The position numbers were made by a program, and so were the translations under genes. Source: Agriterribacter humi (GTDB lineage: Bacteria > Bacteroidota > Bacteroidia > Chitinophagales > Chitinophagaceae). From it: DNA of 64,000 bases. A model generated the notes under the pieces. That model worked only from the letters and a program-made list of their open reading frames with translations, was not told the DNA's origin and made no database searches. Where the stretch lies: positions 496,001-560,000 of the forward strand of contig NZ_VOHQ01000001.1 in the NCBI RefSeq assembly GCF_009192765.1, given 5' to 3'. This document shows positions 33,390 through 41,182 of this stretch, piece after piece; positions within the stretch are counted from its first letter, which is position 1, and each line of letters opens with the position of its first letter.

Positions 33390-33707
33390 ATGGAAAAATT
33401 CACATTACTACCAAACACAGCAAAAAAATCAATCACAGGAGTGGAGATGGTTTCCCATAATCATACACCCATCTGCGAAATAGAAATCATTGATCTGCGC
33501 ATACAGCAGGCAAAAGAAGAAATGGATGATTTGCCTTCCAGGAGATTTCATTTTATTGACACAGACAAAACAGTATACCGGGCCGAACTGCGGGTTTTTG
33601 AGATGCAGGGAGAGGGAGATTTTAAAACGGTATTAAGAGATTGCTGGAACTGGTGGCTGGCGGGCAGGATCAGGGAAAATACATTGTACCAGCTCTCTGA
33701 AAATTAA
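33390..33707 (+). CDS. Hypothetical protein, 105 residues
   Basis: An ATG-initiated frame with even, soluble-protein composition (MEKFTLLPNTAKKSITGVEM..., C-terminus CWNWWLAGRIRENTLYQLSEN). There is no signal peptide, membrane segment or motif that I recognise. A GGAG-like site is not evident. It stands alone between two tRNA genes. I do not know the function. Confidence 0.5.
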   Translation: MEKFTLLPNTAKKSITGVEMVSHNHTPICEIEIIDLRIQQAKEEMDDLPSRRFHFIDTDKTVYRAELRVFEMQGEGDFKTVLRDCWNWWLAGRIRENTLYQLSEN

Positions 33708-33842
33708 GGGTTTAGTTTTCTCATGTAAATTTTGGCGCCGCGTTTCCACGCGGTGCTTTTTAAAGCCAGCGCTTTTGAAAGCCTTCGCTTCGCTCGCGGT
33801 CTTTTTTGCTTGTCCGCATTTGCAAGCAAGCTTGCATGCTTG

Positions 33843-33877
33843 CAAACAAAAAAGCCCTGCACTGCGTGCAAGGCTTT
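33843..33877 (-). terminator. Terminator of tRNA-Arg
   Basis: AGCCCTGCAC and GTGCAAGGCT (33853-33875) form a stem with a GC-rich top. On the minus strand TTTTTTGTTTGC follows. It starts two bases after the tRNA 3' end. Confidence 0.8.
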
Positions 33878-33878
33878 G

Positions 33879-33952
33879 TGACCCCGTCAGGATTCAAACC
33901 TGAAACCTTCTGATCCGTAGTCAGATGCTCTATTCAATTGAGCTACGGGGCC
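33879..33952 (-). tRNA. tRNA-Arg(ACG)
   Basis: Minus-strand GGCCCCG...CGGGGTC with discriminator A forms the acceptor stem. The D-arm is GCTC-AATTGAATA-GAGC, the anticodon loop CTACGGA (ACG) lies in a TCTGA/TCAGA stem, and the T-loop is GGTTTGAATCC. The length is 74 bases. It is preceded in the direction of transcription by three 101-bp tandem partial copies of itself. Confidence 0.93.
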
Positions 33953-34255
33953 AGTTAAGTAAACGATCAACGAAAAAACTTTAAACCTTTCTGATCCGTA
34001 GTCTGATGCTCCCTGCCTACCGGCAGGCAGGTATTCAATTGAGCTACGGGGCCAGTTAAGTAAGCGATCAACAAAAAAACTTCAAACCTTTCTGATCCGT
34101 AGTCTGATGCTCCCTGCCTACCGGCAGGCAGGTATTCAATTGAGCTACGGGGCCAGTTAAGTAAACGATCAACAAAAGAACTTAAAAACCTTCTGATCCG
34201 TAGTCTGATGCTCCCTGCCTACCGGCAGGCAGGTATTCAATTGAGCTACGGGGCC
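33953..34255 (-). repeat. Three exact 101-bp tandem units, each a partial tRNA-Arg with a palindrome in the D-loop
   Basis: 303 bases make three units (33953-34053, 34054-34154, 34155-34255) that differ at only a few positions. Each holds, on the minus strand, the 5' acceptor strand, D-arm, anticodon arm and variable region of the adjacent tRNA-Arg. The T-arm and 3' acceptor strand are replaced by an A/T-rich spacer. In each unit the palindrome CCTGCCTACCGGCAGGCAGG (34012-34031 in unit 1) is inserted at the 3' edge of the D-loop, leaving the D-stem arms intact. All three share one substitution in the anticodon stem (TCTGA to TCAGA), which unpairs it. They cannot be functional tRNAs. Confidence 0.85.
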
Positions 34256-34527
34256 CTCTTTTCTGTATTCGGGCGGCAAAGATAAGCCGGCATACTAAAA
34301 ATGCCAAAAGAATAATAAGCAAATCAATGGAACCTGAGCAGTTAGCTTTGAGCCATCAGATTAGCTAAAGTATACTAACAACAAAGGGATAAAATTACTA
34401 ACGATGAGGCTTGGTAATCCTTCTCTCACCACTCCTCCTGAGCAGTCAGCCTTCAGCCCTCAGCAATCAGCTACAGTATACTAACGATGCAGTGATAATC
34501 CTCCTCTCACCACTCACCACTTACTTC
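34256..34527. other. Intergenic stretch with dispersed CAGTCAGC/CTGAGCAGTCAGC repeats
   Basis: No gene is seen. Two imperfect copies of an AGC-rich block ending AGTATACTAAC (about 34332-34380 and 34439-34486) are present. These low-complexity blocks recur elsewhere in the window (45330-45420). Confidence 0.45.
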
Positions 34528-36435
34528 TCAATAATGCCATCTTACAAACGCTTCCATTGCCGCATATTTAATGAGTCCCAGTTGGGCATACAAATCAGCA
34601 GTATTGGCATTGCGCTCTTCCGCCCGTTGCCAGAACTCACGGGCATCTGTACCCTGGAATGGAACAGAATCTTTTTGCGACTGGTGTATGAAAATACCAA
34701 AACGTTTTTTAAGCACCTGCTCGGGGCTCATGGGTATCGCCATTTCTATTTCGGTAATATCCCACTCCTGCCATGCGCCTTTATACAGCCACACCCAGCA
34801 ATCTTTGACCCATTCATCTCCCGCCGCCTTAATTCTCTTGAGCGATTCAAAAACAATTTCAAGACACACTTTATGCGTACCGTGCGGATCGGCCAGGTCG
34901 CCGGCACAATATACCTGCTGTGGTTTTAACTCACGTAATAGTTTCATGGTTAGTTGCACATCCTCTTCGCCCATCGGATTTTTTTCAATGGTGCCTGTTT
35001 CATAAAAAGGCAGGTTCTGAAAATGCGCCCGCTCATCTCCAACTCCCACATACCGGCAGGTAGCCTTGGCTTCACACCTGCGGATAAGCCCTTTAATATT
35101 CCTTATTTCGGCGGTGTCTGTCTGCCTGGATTTTTTCTGTGCAAAATATTCACGAGCTTCTCCTGATATTTCTTTAGATTTTTTACTGTCAATGCCAAAC
35201 ATATCCTCAAATCCAACTGCAAAGTCCAGGAACCGGGTTACAAATTCATCGGTAACCGCAATATTGCCCGAGGTTTGGTAGGCTACATGCACTTCATGCC
35301 CCTGGTCGTGCAGGCGCTGAAAAGTACCCCCCATGGAAATGATATCGTCATCGGGGTGAGGGGAAAATATAACCACTTTTTTAGGATAGGGCGTTGACCT
35401 TTCGGGATGTTGCGGAATATCCGAATTGGGCTTGCCCCCGGGCCAGCCGGTAATGCTATCGCGCAGCATATAAAATACCTGCAGGTTAATTTCATATACG
35501 TCACCTTTTTCCACCAGCAGATCACCCAAACCATTATCGGTATAATCGCTGTTGGTTAAGCTCAGCACAGGCTTATTTAATTTGATAGCCGCATTAATTA
35601 CTGCCCGGCGGATGAGCTTGGGCGTCCACTCGCAATCGCCGGTAAGCCAGGGTGATTTAATACGGGTAAGTTCTGAAGCCGCCAGTTCGTCCAAAACAAA
35701 AACGCAATTATCATGGTTCTGTAATAAGGAAGCAGGAATGGATTCCGTGATATTATCCTCGGCAGCGGCTTTTACTACCGGGGCTTTAAACTGCCCCCAG
35801 GCCATCAGCAATATTTTCTTTGCTTTCATAATGGTGCTTATTCCTGCTGTAATGGCCAGGCGGGGCACCTGTGAAATATTGACGAACTCGTACGAATTGG
35901 CTAACCGTGTTGAATTTTCAAGTGTTACCAGCCTTGTTTTGGAATATACACTCGATCCGGGTTCATTAAACCCAATATGCCCGTTTACACCAATGCCCAG
36001 TATTTGCAAGTCAATACCACCAGCTTCTTCAATCATTTGCTCATACCGGATGCAATATTCTTTCACTCTTTCCTTTGGCCATTCTCCACTGGGTATATGA
36101 CAGTTGTTTTGGTCTATATCAATATGATCGAAAAGATTAACCTTCATGAAGCGATGATAACTCTGCAACGCATTCTTATCAATAGGATAATATTCATCTA
36201 AATTAAAGACAACCACATTTTTAAAACTTACGCCTTCTTCCCTATGCAGCCGGATCAGTTCGGCATATAGCGTTTTAGGAGTAGAGCCCGTTGCCAGTCC
36301 CAAAACACAGAGCTTACCCTGCGATTGCCTGTCTTTAATAAGGTCGGCAACTTCGCGGGCCGCAAACCGGGATCCTGCCTTGAAATCCGGGAATATCTGG
36401 CAGGAAATTTTCTCAAAAGAATCAACCATACTCAT
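34528..36435 (-). CDS. nagB: Glucosamine-6-phosphate deaminase fused to LmbE/PIG-L-type deacetylase domain
   Basis: Residues 1-265 are a NagB domain: GLATGSTP phosphate loop at 46-53, FNLDEYYP with Asp80/Glu81, and NGHIGFNEPGS with His153 and Glu158. It converts glucosamine 6-phosphate to fructose 6-phosphate and ammonia. Residues 350-635 form an LmbE/PIG-L domain with the zinc motif PHPDDD at 359-364 and the distal DPHGTH at 516-521. That domain usually removes acetyl groups from N-acetylglucosaminyl compounds. Fusions of this size are common in Bacteroidota. The second domain might supply the first with deacetylated substrate, which is inference. The gene stands alone; Met3 is an alternative start. 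Confidence 0.85.
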   Translation of the reverse strand: MSMVDSFEKISCQIFPDFKAGSRFAAREVADLIKDRQSQGKLCVLGLATGSTPKTLYAELIRLHREEGVSFKNVVVFNLDEYYPIDKNALQSYHRFMKVNLFDHIDIDQNNCHIPSGEWPKERVKEYCIRYEQMIEEAGGIDLQILGIGVNGHIGFNEPGSSVYSKTRLVTLENSTRLANSYEFVNISQVPRLAITAGISTIMKAKKILLMAWGQFKAPVVKAAAEDNITESIPASLLQNHDNCVFVLDELAASELTRIKSPWLTGDCEWTPKLIRRAVINAAIKLNKPVLSLTNSDYTDNGLGDLLVEKGDVYEINLQVFYMLRDSITGWPGGKPNSDIPQHPERSTPYPKKVVIFSPHPDDDIISMGGTFQRLHDQGHEVHVAYQTSGNIAVTDEFVTRFLDFAVGFEDMFGIDSKKSKEISGEAREYFAQKKSRQTDTAEIRNIKGLIRRCEAKATCRYVGVGDERAHFQNLPFYETGTIEKNPMGEEDVQLTMKLLRELKPQQVYCAGDLADPHGTHKVCLEIVFESLKRIKAAGDEWVKDCWVWLYKGAWQEWDITEIEMAIPMSPEQVLKKRFGIFIHQSQKDSVPFQGTDAREFWQRAEERNANTADLYAQLGLIKYAAMEAFVRWHY

Positions 36436-36627
36436 GATCAGTTAGAATTTAGATATTTTGATTGTTTCAATAATAATTCATGGGAGGAAACTGCAAGATA
36501 GGAGTAAAAATGCATTCATTTTATATCGGGCAAAATTTTGGACAAACGTTTGTGGATGGCTATCTTTATTGTCCTTCCCGTTCCATAAATCCCTGTAGAA
36601 ATATCAATGATCGCTTAAACAATTTTT

Positions 36628-37368
36628 ATGAAACACTTGCCACAGCATATCACAAAAGCAGTTATCCTGATTTTCTTACTCGCGGGTTTTGCTATTCCAA
36701 AAAATTTTTCGAACGGATACGCTGATTCCGCAATGCTGAATGGCGCCTGGCACAGCACTGCTGGCAGCATTGAGCAGAGCTTTATTATAGCAGATGGTTA
36801 TTGTATGCTTGCAAAATACGACAAAGCCAATAAAAAATTCATACACAGCTTCGGAGGACCGATAACCCGTGCTAACAACAAAATTAGCCTTAAGGTTGAA
36901 TTTAACAGCAGCGACAAAGCCCAGGTGGGCAAAACAATGGATTATAATTTTTCCGTCAGTAGTAATATACTTACCAGCAATATAGGCGGCGCAAAAGCGG
37001 AATGGCAAAGAACGGATGATGGTAAAAGTGATTTAGCCGGCAACTGGCGTATTACACAGCGAAAACAGGGAGATAAAATGGGTGATATGCCCCTGCGCGC
37101 AAGAAGAACCCTGAAACTTTTAACCGGAACACGTTTTCAATGGGCTGCCATTAATATAGAAACGGGAGAATTTTCCGGAACAGGCGGCGGCACATATACC
37201 TTTACCAACGGGAAATATACAGAGCACATTGAATTTTTTTCACGCGATAGTACCAGAGTGGGGGCTTCTTTGAGCTTTGATGGAAAAATTGAAAATGGAA
37301 ACTGGATCCACTCCGGTTTAAGTTCCAAAGGCGATCCGATATATGAAATATGGTCGAGGATGAAGTAG
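36628..37368 (+). CDS. Secreted protein of unknown function
   Basis: The 246-residue product has a signal peptide (AVILIFLLAGFAIPKNFSNGYA). The mature part is made of beta-strand-like segments and looks like two lipocalin-like halves (LNGAWHSTAGSIEQSFIIADGYCML and LAGNWRITQRKQGDKMGDM). The two halves resemble each other in layout, each starting with L-x-G-x-W and a sequence that could close a barrel. I recognise no named family. No operon partner is evident. Confidence 0.65.
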   Translation: MKHLPQHITKAVILIFLLAGFAIPKNFSNGYADSAMLNGAWHSTAGSIEQSFIIADGYCMLAKYDKANKKFIHSFGGPITRANNKISLKVEFNSSDKAQVGKTMDYNFSVSSNILTSNIGGAKAEWQRTDDGKSDLAGNWRITQRKQGDKMGDMPLRARRTLKLLTGTRFQWAAINIETGEFSGTGGGTYTFTNGKYTEHIEFFSRDSTRVGASLSFDGKIENGNWIHSGLSSKGDPIYEIWSRMK

Positions 37369-37578
37369 TGGGTGAGGAATACAAAGAACCAAAATAACAA
37401 GAACCAAGTAAAATAACAAATTAAAAAAAACCAAAGGGAAAGGAGAAAAGAGAGAAGTCAAAGAAGGAAATATCCGTCCCCTCGTTAGTAGTTACTGTCT
37501 GAATCTGATAGCGGAGAATCCGAAGTCCGAAGCGAAATGCAACCATAAACCACAAACTATAAACTATAAACTTGCATT
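37369..37578. other. Intergenic region with GAATACAAAGAACCAA-type dispersed repeat
   Basis: GAGGAATACAAAGAACCAA begins at about 37372 and recurs almost identically near 55738 and 55823. The remainder is A-rich and then CATAAACCACAAACTATAAAC-like. No gene. Confidence 0.45.
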
Positions 37579-38604
37579 TTACTTCCTCATCGAAGAAGCC
37601 CTCACTTCCATTGTGGTTTTTAGTTCAATGGTTTTGTACTGATGATGCAGGGTATTGTTCTCAATCATGGTTATCAGTAGCCTGGCGGCCGACTGCCCTA
37701 TATCAAATGTAGGCTGATGTATAGCTGTTAAAGAAGGATCAATAAAACGGCAAACGGGATTATCAAAAAAACCTACCATGGCTATATCTGCAGGTATCCG
37801 CAATTTCATTTCCTTCAATACTTCAAAACAACCTATCGCTATTCTTTCGCTGGTAGCCAATATAGCGTTTGGTTTTGGCGTGTTTTTTAATAATTTAACC
37901 AAAGCTTTTTTAATGTTGGCAAAATCAAAATCGCAGTGAACGATCCATTTTTTCTGAACCGGGATCTTATATTTTTTTAATGCTTCCATATACCCCTTCA
38001 TCCTGTTCTTTGTAACAGATAAATAAGGAGCCATGGTAACATGGGCTATACGGCGGTATCCCTGTTCCAGCAGGTGACAGGTAGCATCATAAGCCCCGCC
38101 TGCATCATCGGTAACTACACGGGGCGTATCAATTTCATCGCATATCCTGTCGAACATTACCACCGGAACGCCTTTATCAATGAGTTCAGCCAGGTGGGCG
38201 CCTTTTTGGGTTTCATTGGAAACAGAAATGATCAAACCATCTATTCTGCGCGATGCCAGCAGGTTGATATTGATTACCTCTCTTTCATATTTTTCATGAC
38301 TTTGGAAGATCACCACATGATAACCCATATTGTAGGCTATATCTTCAATACCCGCAATTACGGCCGAACAAAAATAATTGGCTATCTCAGGAACAATTAC
38401 GCCTATTACTTTACTTCTTTTTTCTTTTAATGAAAGCGCAATCGGGTTGGGCGTATATTTCAATTCCTTGGCCAGATCCTGTACCAGCTTACGTGTATCA
38501 TCATTAATTTCAGTACTTCCCCTCAACGCACGGGAAACCGTAGACGCGGAAATACCCAGCTTACGTGCAATATCTTTTATGGTTACCGGCTGTGGCGTTT
38601 GCAT
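37579..38604 (-). CDS. LacI-family transcriptional regulator
   Basis: I start it at the ATG at 38604 (MQTPQPVTIKDIARKLGISA...), which puts the helix-turn-helix at its usual N-terminal place. The 341-residue protein has the LacI DNA-binding domain (TIKDIARKLGISASTVSRALRGSTEINDDTRKLVQDLAKELKYTPNPIALSL). A periplasmic-binding-protein-like effector domain follows (SKVIGVIVPEIANYFCSAVIAGIEDIA ... DIAMVGFFDNPVCRFIDPSLTAI). It is divergent from the locus 2 genes and is the natural regulator for them, probably responding to a sugar or sugar acid. Confidence 0.9.
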   Translation of the reverse strand: MQTPQPVTIKDIARKLGISASTVSRALRGSTEINDDTRKLVQDLAKELKYTPNPIALSLKEKRSKVIGVIVPEIANYFCSAVIAGIEDIAYNMGYHVVIFQSHEKYEREVININLLASRRIDGLIISVSNETQKGAHLAELIDKGVPVVMFDRICDEIDTPRVVTDDAGGAYDATCHLLEQGYRRIAHVTMAPYLSVTKNRMKGYMEALKKYKIPVQKKWIVHCDFDFANIKKALVKLLKNTPKPNAILATSERIAIGCFEVLKEMKLRIPADIAMVGFFDNPVCRFIDPSLTAIHQPTFDIGQSAARLLITMIENNTLHHQYKTIELKTTMEVRASSMRK

Positions 38605-38701
38605 ACAATAAAGATATAATCCCTTTACCATTCATAGGCATATTTACCGGCAGGAATAAATCTTTTCTAAATTATTGCACCTTTAACTGAAATACATATA
38701 A

Positions 38702-38715
38702 TGCAAACGTTGCCG
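38702..38715. promoter_or_regulatory. Candidate LacI-type operator
   Basis: TGCAAACGTTGCCG resembles the general LacI-family dyad around a central CG (TGnAAnCGnTTnCA), though its right half is imperfect. It lies in the 246-bp gap between the regulator and the first locus 2 gene. Confidence 0.35.
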
Positions 38716-38850
38716 GGAACGAGTGCGGAAAAAGTGCTGGTGTGTTGTTCATATCAACTGTTGGAAAGCACAGCGTATCTCCCTATTTTTACGTTAACAG
38801 AATTTTAAGAATGTTTTTTGATTTTGCCGCGATTGCTTTTTGATTTAAAT

Positions 38851-40116
38851 ATGAAAATAAAATTACTGACCACTATAGCAATGCTGATGCTATGGTGCTG
38901 CTCTGCAACCAATGCCCAGGTTATTGCCAAACTAACGCTTCCTGCTGCTAACAACAGCATTGGTGCGCCGGTATATATTAATCTTGATGCCATAACCAGT
39001 ATTCCGGATTCTCTGTTAACGCTTCGCGAAATAACCGGTAAAAACAGTACAGCAGTACCTTTTCAAATTGAAACAGGCTATCACCGCTACCTGTGGTGGA
39101 TGGTGAATAATAAGAATGGCGCTTCAAAAAGAGTATTTGAGCTGGTCAAAACAAGTTCTCCCTCTTCCTCTGCAACCGCAGCTTTACAATTAACTACAAC
39201 TAATGGAACTGTATTGATTACAGAAAATGGTAAGAATGTATTGCAATACAATTTTGCCACGCATTATCCTCCCGCCGGTGTTGACACTGTTTTTAAACGC
39301 AGCGGTTTTATCCATCCTTTATGGACGCCTTCGGGAAACGTACTTACAAGGATCAATCCGCCGGACCACTATCATCATATGGGTTTATGGAACCCGTGGA
39401 CGCATGTGCTTTTTGAAAATAAAGAAGTTGATTTCTGGAATATCGGCGATAAAAAAGGTACGGTTCGTTTCAGCAATTTCATTTCAAAATACAGTGGCAA
39501 TGTATATGCCGGGTTTAAGGCCCTGCAGCAACATGTAGCTTTTAATATACCAGAAGCCGGAATGGAAAAAACAGCGATGAACGAAGTTTGGGATATCAAA
39601 GTGTATAATGCGGGAGGAAATATGTGGCTGTGTGACTTTACCTCCTCCCTGAATTGTGCTACCAACAGCCCGGTAACGCTTAAAGAATACCGCTATGGTG
39701 GTTTTGGGTTCAGGGCTACGGAAGAATGGAATAACGCCAACAGCAAAGTGTTTACATCGGAAGGCAAAACACGTAAAGAAGCGGACGCCTCCACTGCCCG
39801 CTGGTGTATGATTGACGGAGACCTGGAGAAAGGACACGGCGGCATTTTATTTATGAGTTTCCCTTCCAATTATAATTTTCCCGAACCTATGCGGGTTTGG
39901 CCGGTAGACGCCAATAAAAGAGGGGATGTGTTTTTTAGCTTCAGTCCTACCAGAAATAAAGACTGGCTGCTGGAACCTCAAAAGAATTACGTTTTAAAAT
40001 ACAGGATGCTTATTTATGATGGAACAATAACGCCTCAACAGGCGGAAGAAGTGTGGAAAAGCTTTGCGCATCCGCCGGAAGTGAAGATAGAGAAGGTGGG
40101 AATCAGCAACCTGTAA
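38851..40116 (+). CDS. PmoA-family (DUF6807) secreted protein
   Basis: From ATG at 38851 the 421-residue protein starts with a signal peptide (LLTTIAMLMLWCCSATNAQ). It carries the PmoA-like/DUF6807 pattern, with HPLWTPSGNVLTRINPPDHYHHMGLWNPWTHVLFENKEVDFWNIG, where the His cluster DHYHHMGLW is the family hallmark, and a C-terminal beta-rich part. Despite the methane oxygenase name these proteins belong to sugar loci in Bacteroidota and their reaction is unknown. It is the first gene after the divergent LacI regulator and heads the locus 2 gene run. Confidence 0.75.
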   Translation: MKIKLLTTIAMLMLWCCSATNAQVIAKLTLPAANNSIGAPVYINLDAITSIPDSLLTLREITGKNSTAVPFQIETGYHRYLWWMVNNKNGASKRVFELVKTSSPSSSATAALQLTTTNGTVLITENGKNVLQYNFATHYPPAGVDTVFKRSGFIHPLWTPSGNVLTRINPPDHYHHMGLWNPWTHVLFENKEVDFWNIGDKKGTVRFSNFISKYSGNVYAGFKALQQHVAFNIPEAGMEKTAMNEVWDIKVYNAGGNMWLCDFTSSLNCATNSPVTLKEYRYGGFGFRATEEWNNANSKVFTSEGKTRKEADASTARWCMIDGDLEKGHGGILFMSFPSNYNFPEPMRVWPVDANKRGDVFFSFSPTRNKDWLLEPQKNYVLKYRMLIYDGTITPQQAEEVWKSFAHPPEVKIEKVGISNL

Positions 40117-40170
40117 GGACTACCGGTCTGATGCCGTGTTGAGCAGTCCTAACAGGTTTTACAAGTGGAA

Positions 40171-40280
40171 GTGGAAGAACCAAAAGTTTAAAATTATTCT
40201 GAAGCACCGCCCCTCTCTTGCTTCTCCGCCGCGGCGGAGAAGCAATGACGGGAGAGGAAAAGAGAGCGGGATAAAATATA
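40171..40280 (+). repeat. Hairpin-bearing dispersed repeat, copy 1, in the ThuA leader
   Basis: GTGGAAGAACCAAAAGTTTA... through ATTATTCTGAAGCACCG is followed by a 13-bp perfect arm pair (40218-40230 against 40233-40245) inside a CCTCTC/GAGAGG outer pair. It ends with GGAAAAGAGAG six bases before the ThuA start codon. Copies 2 and 3 lie at 42725-42830 and 42873-42969. Confidence 0.75.
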
Positions 40281-40285
40281 AAAAT

Positions 40286-41116
40286 ATGAGAAAGAAAAGT
40301 TTGCTTTTTATTACATGTATCTGTCTGGCTTTATTTGCTGTAGCCCAAAACAAATCAAAGGATAAGGCTAAAGTGAACTGGAAAAAAGTGAATGTGCTGG
40401 TATATATTAAAAACGGGAAAGGATATGTGCATGAGAACAGGGCGGCAGGCGTGGCGGCCATTAAGCAGTTGGGGGCTCAGCATGGATTTTCAGTAGCAGT
40501 ATCGGAAGATCCGGCGGATTTTACCGAAAATAATCTTAAAAAGTATAACCTGGTTGTATTCAATAATACCAATAATGAGGTTTTTGATACCGATGAGCAA
40601 AAAGTAGCTTTCATGCGTTATGTGCAGGCAGGCGGCGGGTTCGTGGGTATTCATTCTGCAACAGGCACAGAAAGACAGTGGCCCTGGTTTAAAAGATTGA
40701 TCGGCGCTTCATTTTTGCGGCATGCGAAGCATCAGCCTTTCAAAGAGATCATCATTGATGCAGATCATCCCTCTACCTCCTTTTTACCTAAGGTGTGGGA
40801 GAGAGATGACGAGTGCTACTTCTTTAAAGAATACAATCCTGATATTCGTGTATTAATAGTTCATGATCTTGGTCCGCTGGATGATAAAGATAAGCCGACC
40901 TATTATGGTGGCACATCTTCTCCTTCAGTGTGGTGCCATGAATTTGACGGAGGAAGGCAATGGTATACTTCGTTAGGACATGACATTGCCACCTATGCAA
41001 CAGCAGCATTTCAAAAGCACATTATGGGTGGTATTATATGGGTTATAGGAAATAATAAACCATTGGATTATTCAAAAGCCAGGGCAACAAGTCCTGCTGA
41101 CCCTTTACCATATTAA
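40286..41116 (+). CDS. ThuA-domain protein
   Basis: I start at the ATG at 40286 because the upstream in-frame sequence is the dispersed repeat. The product has a signal peptide (LLFITCICLALFAVAQ) and a ThuA/trehalose-utilisation domain. Its landmarks are VNVLVYIKNGKGYVHENRAAGVAAI, YNLVVFNNTNNEVF, GGGFVGIHSATGTE, and SVWCHEFDGGRQWYTSLGHD with the conserved His/Asp set. ThuA domains adopt a glutamine-amidotransferase-like fold and are linked to handling of 3-keto sugars. Its place between a PmoA-like protein and two Gfo/Idh enzymes fits oxidised-sugar metabolism. Confidence 0.85.
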   Translation: MRKKSLLFITCICLALFAVAQNKSKDKAKVNWKKVNVLVYIKNGKGYVHENRAAGVAAIKQLGAQHGFSVAVSEDPADFTENNLKKYNLVVFNNTNNEVFDTDEQKVAFMRYVQAGGGFVGIHSATGTERQWPWFKRLIGASFLRHAKHQPFKEIIIDADHPSTSFLPKVWERDDECYFFKEYNPDIRVLIVHDLGPLDDKDKPTYYGGTSSPSVWCHEFDGGRQWYTSLGHDIATYATAAFQKHIMGGIIWVIGNNKPLDYSKARATSPADPLPY

Positions 41117-41182
41117 AGATGAAGACCGGCAAAACATTACATTTTCAATATAATAAAAACCGCTATTATAAAACCAGTTATC

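Noticed and set aside
33953-34255. Three regular direct repeats that might be a CRISPR array
   Set aside because: The 101-bp units are repeated as wholes, with no unique spacers, and most of each unit is clearly tRNA-Arg sequence. There are no cas genes.
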